DNA of 64,000 nucleotides, taken from positions 124,001 to 188,000 of the forward strand of contig NZ_PVMZ01000020.1 in the NCBI RefSeq assembly GCF_003001815.1. Reading direction: 5' to 3'. This document shows positions 31,116 through 39,699 of this stretch, piece by piece; position 1 is the first letter of the stretch, and each line of letters opens with the position of its first letter. Position numbers and translations under genes: made by a program. Source of the stretch: Actinoplanes italicus (lineage in GTDB: Bacteria; Actinomycetota; Actinomycetes; Mycobacteriales; Micromonosporaceae). The notes beneath the pieces are model-generated. The model made no database searches, had not been told where the DNA came from, and worked only from the letters and a program-made list of their open reading frames with translations.

Positions 31116-31533
31116 CGCCGTCACCCGCCTCGCGCATGATCCGGTCCTGACGCGCCAGAAGATTGCCGAAGTTCCCGTCGCGGACGAAACCGGCCGCTGC
31201 CGAGCCCGCGGGGAGATACTCGCCGACCATCTCCTGCACCTGGCCGGTCGTCTTCGCGACGGCCTGCTCGACGGTGCGCAGAATGGTGCGGGCCAGCTCG
31301 TCGGGGTCGCCGCGGCGGTAGATCTCCCGGTCGAGTCGCAGATCGATCAGCTGGCCCCGGGCGCCGACGGTCGCGCGGACCGTGCCGTCCGCGGACTCGG
31401 CTGTCACGGCCAGCCGGGAAAGACGCTCTTGAATGTCGTCGAGGCCGTGACGCAGGCGCTGGTACTGCGACGCCACGTCGTCGAAGCGGGCGCGAAGTGC
31501 ATGGTTCGCGTCGCGGTCGGCCTGTCTGCTCAC
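31105..31533 (-). CDS. YbaB/EbfC-family protein at head of toxin operon
   Basis: A 142-residue protein from a GTG behind GGGGAGACAGCC. It has an N-terminal coiled-coil (ARFDDVASQYQRLRHGLDDI) and the YbaB core: VRATVGARGQLIDLRLDREI and a C-terminal amphipathic helix (ARTILRTVEQAVAKTTGQVQ). YbaB proteins are small nucleoid-associated dimers, but this ESX-linked version commonly precedes WXG100 and toxin genes and may serve in secretion. Its stop overlaps the WXG100-like gene by several bases. Confidence 0.8.
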   Translation of the reverse strand: MSRQADRDANHALRARFDDVASQYQRLRHGLDDIQERLSRLAVTAESADGTVRATVGARGQLIDLRLDREIYRRGDPDELARTILRTVEQAVAKTTGQVQEMVGEYLPAGSAAAGFVRDGNFGNLLARQDRIMREAGDGDDR

Positions 31534-31666
31534 GGCTGTCTCCCCAGGACTCGCGATTTGACCCCGACGAACCTACCAGCCGGGGCCCGGCCCGGGGCCG
31601 CCGCCGAGTGACGATGTCCGATAGCTCTAAGGTTGCAATCCGGGGGAATCGGAGGGGCTGACCGAG

Positions 31667-32935
31667 ATGATCACGCTGACCGAGGCGGAGCAGATCGCCA
31701 CCGGCTGGGCTCATCGCCAGTCGATCCGGCGGGGCTACGTCTGCACCCCCTTCGTCGAAGAGCTGACCCTCGGGTACGCGGTGTCGATGCTCCTGCCGCC
31801 GGAGGTGCGTACCGAGCCCGGCGCCGACGTGACCACGGTCATCGACCGGGAGACCGGCCGCCTCTCGCACTGGCCACCCGCGCCCGCCACCGAGCTCGAC
31901 CGGCGCTACACCGAACGACGGGACACCGCCGTCGGATCGCACCGGACCTCCGACCCGGTCGCCGAGCTGCGCCGTGAGGCGTACCGGCGGGTCTCCCCGT
32001 CGGTGGCCGCCCATCTGACGCTCGGCGGCCGTCTGTTCCAGGCCCGCGGTGCCAAGGGCGACCAGGAGCTGCGCCACCACCGGATCGTCGCGGCGCTGCT
32101 CGCCGCGGTGCCGCCGGAGGACACCGCGCGCGGTGCGGAGCGGCACGCGGAACTGCTGGTCGTCTCCGATGTGCTCCAGGAAGCCGACCGGACCCGGGCC
32201 GCGTCCGGCCTCGACCCGCTCACCCTCGGCGAGGCCCGCACCCTGCTGGGGCAGGGCCGGATCGAGACGTTCCACATCCGGGAGAGCGGCGATCCGTACG
32301 GCGGACGTCCGGCCACGTTCTGCGCCACCTGCGCCGACGTCCTGCTCGACCTCACCGTCATCGGGGACGCCGACAGGGCCCACCCGAAGATCGGCCGTCC
32401 TTCACCGGGCCTCGATCACGAACCCGGCCGGTTCCCCGACGAGGTCGCCTGGGCGCTTGCCGCCGACGGGTGGGGGCCTTCCACCGGGGAGAAGCGCGAA
32501 CGCGACGGCCTGCGGGCGGTCGAGCGGATCGAGCGATCGCCGGGTGGGGAATTCACGCTCGAGGCGTTCCCGGCCGCGCGGGCGGCGTTCGCCGAGTTCT
32601 ACGACACCGGGCTGTCGATCAACGGGCCGGGCGTCGCGCAGAGGGTCCGGTGGTTCCAGCTCGGCAGCGGCGGGCTGTACCACCTCGCCGACCCGTTGCA
32701 CGAACTCGGCGCCCTGGTCGGCGCCCGGATGTTCCCGCTCGGGCGGGAGGGCTTCGACGAGGCGATCGTCGCGATCGACGAGCACGGCCGGGTGTTCTCC
32801 CTGGATCAGGGCGGTGAGTGGTTCGTGGGGGAGACCCTCGACGAGGCGATCGTCGCGCTGGCCACCGGCCTGCCGGCCGCCCGGATCCATGACGACGGCA
32901 CCTGGACGGCCCCGGCGGAAGGAGGGCGGCGATGA
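31667..32935 (+). CDS. YwqJ-like deaminase/SUKH-type fusion protein
   Basis: A 422-residue cytosolic protein with ribosome site GGAGGGG. Residues 1-85 resemble a YrhB/Imm35-like module (TLTEAEQIATGWAHRQSIRR; VIDRETGRLSHWP). Residues ~95-240 carry deaminase-type zinc motifs: HAE at 160-162 and CATC at 219-222. Residues ~250-420 look SUKH-3-like (PGVAQRVRWFQLG, LVGARMFPLGREGFDEAIVA, IDEHGRVFSLDQGGEWFVG). The proline usual before CxxC is Phe here. The gene is divergent from the T7SS toxin operon and overlaps its own paralogue. It could be an immunity protein that has absorbed a deaminase-like domain, or an intracellular effector. Confidence 0.68.
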   Translation: MITLTEAEQIATGWAHRQSIRRGYVCTPFVEELTLGYAVSMLLPPEVRTEPGADVTTVIDRETGRLSHWPPAPATELDRRYTERRDTAVGSHRTSDPVAELRREAYRRVSPSVAAHLTLGGRLFQARGAKGDQELRHHRIVAALLAAVPPEDTARGAERHAELLVVSDVLQEADRTRAASGLDPLTLGEARTLLGQGRIETFHIRESGDPYGGRPATFCATCADVLLDLTVIGDADRAHPKIGRPSPGLDHEPGRFPDEVAWALAADGWGPSTGEKRERDGLRAVERIERSPGGEFTLEAFPAARAAFAEFYDTGLSINGPGVAQRVRWFQLGSGGLYHLADPLHELGALVGARMFPLGREGFDEAIVAIDEHGRVFSLDQGGEWFVGETLDEAIVALATGLPAARIHDDGTWTAPAEGGRR

Positions 32936-34188
32936 TCACCCGTGCGGAGGCCGACGCCGCCGGTGCGGCTCTGGCACGTGCCGAGTCCCTGGCCAGGGGG
33001 CGGGAGTACCGGGCCGTCGTCGAGGAGTTCGACCTCGGCTTCGCCGTGCGGACCGCCTCGGTGCGGCGACTGTTCACACCGTCCGAGGTCGGCGCCGGTG
33101 TGCTGGTCATCGACCGCGAGACCGGGCGGACGTCGACATGGCCGAACTGGCCCGCCGACACCCTGCAGCGGATCTACCGGGAGAAACGCGGCGACATCGT
33201 CGATCCTCCCCGAGCCTCCGACGCCGAGGTTCAGCTGCGCCGCGAGACCCGTCGCTCGGTCGCGCCGAGCGTCGCCGCCCACGCCACCGTGGAGGGGCGG
33301 GTCCATGTCGCGCGCGGTGCCAAGGGCGACCAGAAGCTCAACCACCATCCGCTGGTGCTGGAACGGCTGGCCGAGCAGACGGCGCAGGAGACGGTGCGCG
33401 GCTCCGAGCGGCACGCCGAGCTGATCGCCTGCTCCAACGCGCTCTTCGACGTCGACCGGCGGCGAGCCCTGGACGGCCTGCCTCCGGTCACGCTGGACGA
33501 GGCGCGGCAGATACTCGCGGCCTCGGAGTTCGAGACCTTCCAGATCCACGCTCCCGGCGATCCGGACGCGGGCAAGCCGAACGATCCGTGTGAGACCTGC
33601 ACCTATGTGCTCACGCAGCTGGCTCTGATGCCGTGGGGCAAAACCGGTGGCCTCTATCCCTTCATCGCTCCCGACGCGCCGAATCCCGACCCGGCGCGTT
33701 TCTCCGACATCCTCGCCGCAGAGCTGGTGCACGGCGGGTGGACTCCTGAGCTTTCCTATGAGGACAACCTCTTGATGGCTGAACTGATGGCGGAGGACAT
33801 CGTCGCCGTCAAGGGTCACGAGTTCCGTCATGAGATGTTTCCCGCGATGGCCGACGCCTACGGTCAGACCGGGTCGCTCGTGATCGGACGCCGGGCACCC
33901 GGTCTTGATCAGCGCTCACGGCTCTTCGAGATCTTCCCGGATCGCGCGGCGCACACGGCCGACCTGCTCCACGAGTTCAGCGAGATCATCGGAGCGCGGC
34001 TCTTTCCGCTCGGCCGGGTCAACTTCGAGTCGGTTCTCGCGATCGACGAACGTGGCCGCGTGTTCGACCTCGACCAGGCCGGCGAATGGTTCGTCGCCGA
34101 CACCTACCTTGAGGCGCTGGAAACACTGACGCTGGGAAAACGCACCTATCGAGTTCGTGACGACGGCACCTGGGGCGACGACGAGTAG
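32932..34188 (+). CDS. YwqJ-like deaminase/SUKH-type fusion protein, paralogue
   Basis: A 418-residue paralogue of the preceding gene, overlapping it by 4 bp (ATGA) with ribosome site GGAGGG. It has the same order of modules: an N-terminal Imm35-like part (VLVIDRETGRTSTWPNWP), HAE at 161-163, PCETC with cysteines 220 and 223, and a SUKH-like tail (IIGARLFPLGRVNFESVLAI, FDLDQAGEWFVADT). Here the deaminase motif keeps the full PCxxC form, so this copy is the more likely active one. Tandem duplication with divergence is typical of immunity arrays. Confidence 0.68.
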   Translation: MITRAEADAAGAALARAESLARGREYRAVVEEFDLGFAVRTASVRRLFTPSEVGAGVLVIDRETGRTSTWPNWPADTLQRIYREKRGDIVDPPRASDAEVQLRRETRRSVAPSVAAHATVEGRVHVARGAKGDQKLNHHPLVLERLAEQTAQETVRGSERHAELIACSNALFDVDRRRALDGLPPVTLDEARQILAASEFETFQIHAPGDPDAGKPNDPCETCTYVLTQLALMPWGKTGGLYPFIAPDAPNPDPARFSDILAAELVHGGWTPELSYEDNLLMAELMAEDIVAVKGHEFRHEMFPAMADAYGQTGSLVIGRRAPGLDQRSRLFEIFPDRAAHTADLLHEFSEIIGARLFPLGRVNFESVLAIDERGRVFDLDQAGEWFVADTYLEALETLTLGKRTYRVRDDGTWGDDE

Positions 34189-34270
34189 TCCGGAGGGGGA
34201 GGCGCGGAAGGACCAGCGCCTCGGTGATTCCGCCGCGCCGGAGCCTACGCCCCGGCGCGGACGGTGTGGA

Positions 34271-35227
34271 TCAGGGAAGCCACTTCTCCCACACGTCGCG
34301 GTGGCTGTCGGCCCACTTGCGGGCCGCCTGCTCGGCGGAGAGGCCGTTCTGGGTCATGCTCTTGGCGACCTCGTTCTGGTCGGCGTTGGTCCACGTCCAG
34401 TTCCTGATGAAGGTGGCCGCCGGGCTGCCCGAGTCGACGAACGCCTTCCTGCCGATCTTGTCCAGGTCGTACGGCTGGTAGTCGCAGGCCACCGTGTCGG
34501 GGTCGGCGTCGCAGCCGGGGGTGTACGGCGGCAACGGGATGTGTACGAGCTTGATGTCCGACAGCAGCCACTGCGGCTCGTAGAAGTAGCCGAGCAGCGG
34601 TGTCTTGTTGGCCTGCGCCCGACGGAACGCGGCGATGAGTTTGTCCTCGCTGCCGGCGTACACCAGGGTGTAGTCGAGTTTGAGGTTCTTGATCAGGGCT
34701 GCGTCGTTGCTGACGAAGGACGGGTCGCCGGCGAGGAACTGCCCCTTGTCGCCGGAGGCCTTGGTCTTGAAGAGCTCGGCGTAGTCGTTGAGCTTCTTCC
34801 AGTCGGTGATGTCGGGGTACGTCTTGGCCATCCACGGCGGCACGTACCAGCCGAGAACACCCTTGTTGCCGGTGAGGCCGAGTTCGACGGCGATCTTCTG
34901 GCCGTCGATGTACTTCTTCTTCAGGTCGTCGTGGCCCCAGTTCTCCAGGATCACGTCGATGGTGCCGTCGTTGAGGCCGGCCCACGAGGCGGTCTCGCTC
35001 AGCTCGTGGGTGAACACCTCGCAGCCGAGTTCCTCCTCGAGCAGGTAGCCGACGACGGCGACGTTCGCGGAGTACCCGGACCAGGGGTTGGAGGCGATGT
35101 TGACCCTGTCGCAGCCGGTCTGCTCCGGCACACCGGGCGGCGCGACGATCGCCGACTCGGTGCTCGCGCAGCCGGCCACGGTGGCCAGGCTCAGCGCGAC
35201 CAGGGCGCGGGCCATCCGCCGCCTCAC
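34271..35227 (-). CDS. Glycine betaine/choline-type ABC substrate-binding lipoprotein (ProX/OpuAC-like)
   Basis: A 318-residue lipoprotein; the GTG at 35227 overlaps the GTPase stop (GTGA). The signal MARALVALSLATVAGC has lipobox TVAGC. The mature part has the OpuAC fold: VNIASNPWSGYSANVAVVGY, TIDVILENWGHDDLKKKYID, and PPWMAKTYPDITDWKKLNDY with aromatic residues for a quaternary-amine cage. No permease or ATPase is nearby, so it either serves a transporter elsewhere or feeds a sensory role for the conservon encoded upstream in the same operon. Confidence 0.85.
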   Translation of the reverse strand: MRRRMARALVALSLATVAGCASTESAIVAPPGVPEQTGCDRVNIASNPWSGYSANVAVVGYLLEEELGCEVFTHELSETASWAGLNDGTIDVILENWGHDDLKKKYIDGQKIAVELGLTGNKGVLGWYVPPWMAKTYPDITDWKKLNDYAELFKTKASGDKGQFLAGDPSFVSNDAALIKNLKLDYTLVYAGSEDKLIAAFRRAQANKTPLLGYFYEPQWLLSDIKLVHIPLPPYTPGCDADPDTVACDYQPYDLDKIGRKAFVDSGSPAATFIRNWTWTNADQNEVAKSMTQNGLSAEQAARKWADSHRDVWEKWLP

Positions 35228-35829
35228 CACGTCGACCCCGCCCGCTCGCGGCCGGTCCGCCTGATGAGGACCTCCTCGGTGAGCGCCACCAGGACGCTCT
35301 TGACCGACTCGCGTTCCCGGGCGTCGCATTCGATCAGGGGTACGTCGATCCCGACCCCGAGCGCGTCGCGCACCTCGTCGAGGACGAAGCGCTGGGCTCC
35401 GTTGAATCGGTTGACGCCGATGATGAACGGGATCTCGTGCTCCTCGAAGTAGTCGATCGCCGGGAACGAGTCCTCGATCCGGCGTGTGTCGACCAGCACG
35501 ATCGCGCCCAGGGCGCCGTCGACCAGGTCGTCCCAGAGGAACGCGAACCGGTCCTGGCCGGGCGTGCCGAACAGGTAGAGCAGCAGCGCGTCGTCGAGGG
35601 TGATCCGGCCGAAGTCGAGGGCGACCGTGGTGGTGGTCTTGCCGGACACCGCGGAGGTGTCGTCGATGCCGATCGACTTCTCGGTCATCTCGGCCTCGGT
35701 GACGAGCGGCTCGATTTCCGAGATGGCCCCGACGAAGGTGGTCTTGCCGACACCGAAACCGCCACTGATGACGATTTTGACAGCGATGGGGTGCGGCGCT
35801 GTCGACGGGTCCCTAGAGCGCCCGGACAC
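35224..35829 (-). CDS. Conservon GTPase (CvnD-like ATP/GTP-binding protein)
   Basis: A 201-residue Ras-like/MglA-related GTPase with P-loop SGGFGVGKTTF, a DFG switch (VALDFGRITL), G3-like FGTPGQDRF and a NRF segment (GVNRFNGAQ) in the position of the NKxD motif. This is typical of the Cvn gene family of Streptomyces and relatives. It overlaps the DUF742 gene by 17 bp and is coupled to the downstream binding-protein gene. It would act as the nucleotide switch of the sensor complex at the membrane. Confidence 0.9.
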   Translation of the reverse strand: MSGRSRDPSTAPHPIAVKIVISGGFGVGKTTFVGAISEIEPLVTEAEMTEKSIGIDDTSAVSGKTTTTVALDFGRITLDDALLLYLFGTPGQDRFAFLWDDLVDGALGAIVLVDTRRIEDSFPAIDYFEEHEIPFIIGVNRFNGAQRFVLDEVRDALGVGIDVPLIECDARERESVKSVLVALTEEVLIRRTGRERAGSTW

Positions 35830-36229
35830 GATCCCTGATCCTTTCGATCAAACTGGTGGAGAGTTCGCCGGGCTGGTCCTCGACCGAGAGATAGCCCTGC
35901 GTGATCAGGTCGGCGACGATGACGCGGACCACCGCGAGCGGCGCGCGCAGCGCCGCCGACAGGTCCGCGATCGACTTCGGCGACTGCGCGAGTTCGACGA
36001 TGCGCCGTGACTCGAAGCGCAGGGGCGCCGACAGAGCGGCAGGGGCCGCGCGCAGCTGGGTCTCGATCCGGAGGCCGTCCTGCAACGGCTGGGTCCGCCC
36101 TCCGGTGAGCATGAAGGGGCGTACCACCGGGTCCTCGTCCGGGTCCGACGAATGCAGCCCGGACGACGGCCGATGGGAGCCGGCGTACGGGATCATGTCG
36201 GGCTCGGAGCCCCACGACGGGTCGCTCAT
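35813..36229 (-). CDS. Conservon DUF742 protein (CvnC-like)
   Basis: A 138-residue protein with the DUF742 winged-helix-like core VVRPFMLTGGRTQPL and VRVIVADLITQGYLSVEDQP. DUF742 proteins always accompany conservon GTPases. It overlaps both its neighbours (4 bp with the roadblock gene, 17 bp with the GTPase gene). The MSDPSWGSEPDMIPYAG N-terminus is flexible. Confidence 0.9.
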   Translation of the reverse strand: MSDPSWGSEPDMIPYAGSHRPSSGLHSSDPDEDPVVRPFMLTGGRTQPLQDGLRIETQLRAAPAALSAPLRFESRRIVELAQSPKSIADLSAALRAPLAVVRVIVADLITQGYLSVEDQPGELSTSLIERIRDRVRAL

Positions 36230-36651
36230 CGCGGCAGGTGTTGCCGGGACTCTGCGATCAGGGCCGGGGTGAGCAGGTCACCGAAACGTTCAGCGAGGAG
36301 CGAGATCTCGTAGCCCACCAGGCCGAGATCGCAGTCGCTGCCGGACACCACGCCGAGGCAGCTGCCGCCCGCGATGACCGAGACCAGCAGGAAGCCCCGG
36401 TGCATCTCGATCATGATGAGCTTGAGTCCGTCGAAGTCGTATCGGCGTGACGCGCTGCGGGCGAGGCTGGCCAGGCTGGAGACGATGGCGGCCAGCTGGT
36501 CCGCCTCAGCCCGGTTCAGCCCGTCCGAGCTGGCGATCAGCAATCCGTCGGAGGACACCGCCACCGCGTCGCGTACGCCGTCCGTCTGGTGCACGAAGTT
36601 GCCGAGCAGCCAGTTGAATTGGTGCCGATCCGCCGACGTGTCAACGCTCAT
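36226..36651 (-). CDS. Roadblock/LC7 domain protein (CvnB-like)
   Basis: A 141-residue protein from the ATG at 36651 with a purine-rich leader. The roadblock fold is marked by FVHQTDGVRDAVAVSSDGLL, ASSDGLNRAEADQLAAIVSS and MHRGFLLVSVIAGGSCLGVV. Roadblock proteins act as scaffold or GTPase-activating partners for MglA-like GTPases. It follows the sensor kinase gene by 47 bp and overlaps DUF742. Confidence 0.9.
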   Translation of the reverse strand: MSVDTSADRHQFNWLLGNFVHQTDGVRDAVAVSSDGLLIASSDGLNRAEADQLAAIVSSLASLARSASRRYDFDGLKLIMIEMHRGFLLVSVIAGGSCLGVVSGSDCDLGLVGYEISLLAERFGDLLTPALIAESRQHLPR

Positions 36652-36698
36652 TTTTCTTCTTTCCAGGTTGCTGCCAAGGGGCCATTTTTGGGTGCCGG

Positions 36699-39053
36699 TC
36701 ACTTCGACCCCGCTGTTTCGGCACTGCCGCGCTGGATGCCGCCGCGCAGTGCGTTGAGCCGGTCCCGTACCGCCTCCGGAGTGTCCCGGACGGGTGCCGG
36801 CTTGTCGGCCGGTGTGCTGACCGGCTCGGCCGGCCGAGTCTGGGTGCGGCGTGCGCGAGGGATGCGTTTGCGCAAGCCGTTCGCGGTACGGGGCCCGCCG
36901 TCCTCGGACGCACCGAGGATGTTGCCGTCCTGCACCACCACGTACTCGATCGCTGCCGGATGCAACGGCCGGGACGGCGTGACCTCGCCCGGTGGCAGCC
37001 GCAGCGGCGCGGCCGGAGCGGCGGCCGGTGCCGGTGCCGGCGCCGGTTCGGGCTGCTCGACCGTGGCGGTGACCCGTCGCGGCGCCGCCGCGGCCGGCCG
37101 GGGTGTGGCCGTGACAGACTGCTGGTCGGACAGGATCTCGGCGGGCAGCGTGATCCGCGCCGTCACACCGGTCACCGGTGACGGCGTGAGCTGCACCTGC
37201 ACGCCCATCTGCTGGGCCAGGCGGCCGACCACGTAGTGGCCGAGGAACCTGGCTGGCGCGGTGATGAAGTCGCCCTCGCCGCGCAGGCGCTCGTTGGCCC
37301 GTTCCATGTCTGCGGGGGACATGCCGATGCCCTGGTCGGTGACGGCGATCAGGTAGGTGCCGCCGATCCGGCGGCCGTGGATCTCCACCTCTACGTCCGG
37401 TGGGGAGAACGACAGCCCGTTCTCGATGAGCTCGGCCAGCATGTGCGCGATGCCGCTGACCGTGGAACCGGTGACCAGCACGTCGTCGACCCGGCGCAGC
37501 GCGACCCGGCGGTACTCCTCGACCTCGGAGACCGCGGCCCGGATCACGTCGTTGACGTTGAGCGGCTCGGACAGCTGCCGCGGGCTGGCCGCGCCGACCA
37601 GGACCAGCAGGCTCTCCGCGTTCCGGCGCATGCGGGTGGCCAGGTGGTCGAGCTCGAAGAGGTTCGCCAGGCCGGTCGGGCTGGACTCCTCCCGCTCCAG
37701 CTTGGTGATGAAGCCGAGCTGGCGGCGGAGAAGGTTCTGGTTGCGGCGGCCGAGGTTGGCCAGCGACTCGGCGGTGGTGCGCCGCAGCATCGCCTGCTCG
37801 GTGGCCAGCGAGTACGCGGTGGCCTGCACCCGGTCGAACGCGTCGGCCACCAGCTGGACCTCGACGCTGGCGCCGTAAGGCACGCGTACCGGTGTGGGTG
37901 GCGCGGTGCTGTCGCCGGCCGACGCGCGGTGGACGGCTTCGGGAAGCTGGACGATGGCCAGCTGGTTGGCCTCGGAGGCCAGGACGGCCAGCGGCCGGGC
38001 CACCGACCGCGACGCGACCGTGGCCAGCCAGATGGAGCCGGCAAGACAGAGCAGCACGGCGCCGAGCAGCACGACCATACGGGTCGACGCGGTGTCCTCC
38101 AGCGACGCGGCGCGGGCCGAGATGACCGAGCCGACGTGGTGTTCCAGCTGCAGCATGTCGTCCAGCACGGTGGTGTGCGCCGACCACCAGGACTGCGGGT
38201 TGACCTGGAGGGTACGACCGTCGGCGGACTGCAGCGCGACCTGTTCGAAGAAGGCGGCCTCACGGGCGGCACCGGTGTCGAACAGGTAGTCGGCGGCGGC
38301 CCGCTCGGTGCCGTTGGCGTAGCGCTCGAACGACTCCAGGGCCGCGTCCTTGGTGGCGCGCATGGTCGCGAACTGGAGGAACTCTCCCTGCTCGAAACCG
38401 CCTGCGGAGAAGACCCCGTTGAGGAACGCACGCTCCTGGGCGGTGGCCTCCTTGATGTCGGCGAGCGCGTCGAGGACGGCCGCACCCCGGCGCAGTTCCT
38501 CGTCGACGGAGTTGTCCATCTCGAGGTCGAGCTCGCCGAGCTCGGTGATGCGGTCGGTGTAGAAGGCGAAGGTGGCCGGCGCCTTGCCGGAGCCGGTGTC
38601 GGTGCCGGCGCGGACCCCTTCGAGGCCGTCCAGCTGCTTCACCGCGGCGGAGACCCGGCTGTCCACGCCGTCGCCGTCGGAGATCAGCCGCTCCACCGCC
38701 TCGCGGCGCAGGTTGACCTGGTCACGGGCGGGCAGCAGCTCGGTGCGGAACTTCTCGTTGCCACCGAGAAGGCCTGCGGTGAGGCCACGTTCGGTCTGCA
38801 GGTCCTGGACCAGTTCCTGGACGGCGAGCTCGATGGTGACGGCGCGGGCGGTCGCGGCGGCCGTGCGGTAGTTGTCGACCTCGCCGACGGCCACCACCGT
38901 CAGCAGCACCAGTGTGGTCGCGACCGGCAGGGCCAGGGTCCGGACCACCCGCCGGCGGATCGTGCCGCCGAATCGGGAGCGGTGGGCCCGTTTCGCGCCG
39001 ACGTGGGCGCCGTCCGGCTGGGACTGCTCGGCGTCCTCGGCTTGGACGGACAA
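36699..39053 (-). CDS. Conservon sensor histidine kinase (CvnA-like, nitrate/nitrite-sensor type)
   Basis: The TTG at 39053 is chosen because GAGGAG lies 8 bp upstream and the protein then starts LSVQAEDAEQSQPDG; longer readings lack a ribosome site. A first membrane helix (LPVATTLVLLTVVAVG) is followed by an extracytoplasmic NIT-like sensing domain (LQTERGLTAGLLGGNEKFRT), a second helix (VVLLGAVLLCLAGSIWLATV), a linker, and an ATPase domain with N-box ELIENGLSFSPPDV, G1 DQGIGMS and a GHYVVGRLAQQ lid. The dimerisation helix (RRNQNLLRRQLGFITKLERE) has no obvious phospho-acceptor His, normal for this family. The Pro/Ala tail is disordered. It signals with the roadblock, DUF742 and GTPase downstream. 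Confidence 0.88.
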   Translation of the reverse strand: MSVQAEDAEQSQPDGAHVGAKRAHRSRFGGTIRRRVVRTLALPVATTLVLLTVVAVGEVDNYRTAAATARAVTIELAVQELVQDLQTERGLTAGLLGGNEKFRTELLPARDQVNLRREAVERLISDGDGVDSRVSAAVKQLDGLEGVRAGTDTGSGKAPATFAFYTDRITELGELDLEMDNSVDEELRRGAAVLDALADIKEATAQERAFLNGVFSAGGFEQGEFLQFATMRATKDAALESFERYANGTERAAADYLFDTGAAREAAFFEQVALQSADGRTLQVNPQSWWSAHTTVLDDMLQLEHHVGSVISARAASLEDTASTRMVVLLGAVLLCLAGSIWLATVASRSVARPLAVLASEANQLAIVQLPEAVHRASAGDSTAPPTPVRVPYGASVEVQLVADAFDRVQATAYSLATEQAMLRRTTAESLANLGRRNQNLLRRQLGFITKLEREESSPTGLANLFELDHLATRMRRNAESLLVLVGAASPRQLSEPLNVNDVIRAAVSEVEEYRRVALRRVDDVLVTGSTVSGIAHMLAELIENGLSFSPPDVEVEIHGRRIGGTYLIAVTDQGIGMSPADMERANERLRGEGDFITAPARFLGHYVVGRLAQQMGVQVQLTPSPVTGVTARITLPAEILSDQQSVTATPRPAAAAPRRVTATVEQPEPAPAPAPAAAPAAPLRLPPGEVTPSRPLHPAAIEYVVVQDGNILGASEDGGPRTANGLRKRIPRARRTQTRPAEPVSTPADKPAPVRDTPEAVRDRLNALRGGIQRGSAETAGSK

Positions 39054-39330
39054 GCGATCAGCTCCTCTGCCGGCGCGGGTGTGGTCACGGCCGGTCAATC
39101 GATTCACCACGAACAACTGGAAGGTTTCTTTAACGAGGGGGAAGCGGGTGCAGCGCGAATCGCGGTCACGGGAAAGGGATCTGATCTTCCGTGATCGCCG
39201 CAACAGAATCTTCTCTTCACCCTTGATGGTCAACAGGGCGAGCCGAAATTTACGGTGAGGCAACGAGAAACCGTATAGGACTCATCTACTTTCCGTTACA
39301 TGGGAGCGTTTTCGGTTACATTCTGTGAAA

Positions 39331-39699
39331 TCAGCGCGGGCGGTGCTCGATGAGCCCGACGAGGTTGCCCTCGGTGTCGCGGACGAACGCGTGGACCTCC
39401 TCGGTGCCCGCTGGGCCGAGCCGGTCGTCGTGGTGGGTGAAGATGACGTGGGGATCGCTCTCCACCGTGATTCCGGCCGTGCGCAAGCGCTCCACGAGGC
39501 TCGCCACATCGTCGGTCAGGTAGTAGTGCAATGCGGACGGTGCGCCCCGGTCCAGCAGTAGCCGCTGCCCGCCGAGGTCGAAGAAGACCAGCCCCGGTGG
39601 TTCGAACGAGGCCACGGGCGGCGCCCCGAACAGGTCGGTGTAGAAGGCGGTGGCTCGCGACAGGTCTGCCGCGTACTGGGCGATCTGGACTGCTCTCAC
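39331..39699 (-). CDS. VOC-family (glyoxalase/bleomycin-resistance fold) protein
   Basis: A 122-residue protein from the GTG at 39699: QIAQYAADLSRATAFYTDLF, then the second beta-alpha-beta-beta half (SALHYYLTDDVASLVERLRT, EVHAFVRDTEGNLVGLIEHR). The metal ligands typical of the fold appear in part (Glu in VHAFVRDTEGN and LIEH). Its substrate cannot be predicted. It stands alone, with a promoter region shared with a short plus-strand frame. Confidence 0.8.
   Translation of the reverse strand: MRAVQIAQYAADLSRATAFYTDLFGAPPVASFEPPGLVFFDLGGQRLLLDRGAPSALHYYLTDDVASLVERLRTAGITVESDPHVIFTHHDDRLGPAGTEEVHAFVRDTEGNLVGLIEHRPR

Noticed and set aside
24151..34188. Toxin region considered as a mobile genomic island
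   Set aside because: No integrase, transposase, tRNA or flanking direct repeats are visible, and GC content is similar to the flanks except for low-complexity linkers.
39108..39263. Longer N-terminus for the conservon kinase (TTG at 39263 or GTG at 39110)
   Set aside because: No ribosome site at either; the TTG at 39053 has GAGGAG at correct spacing and starts at the segment expected of the family.
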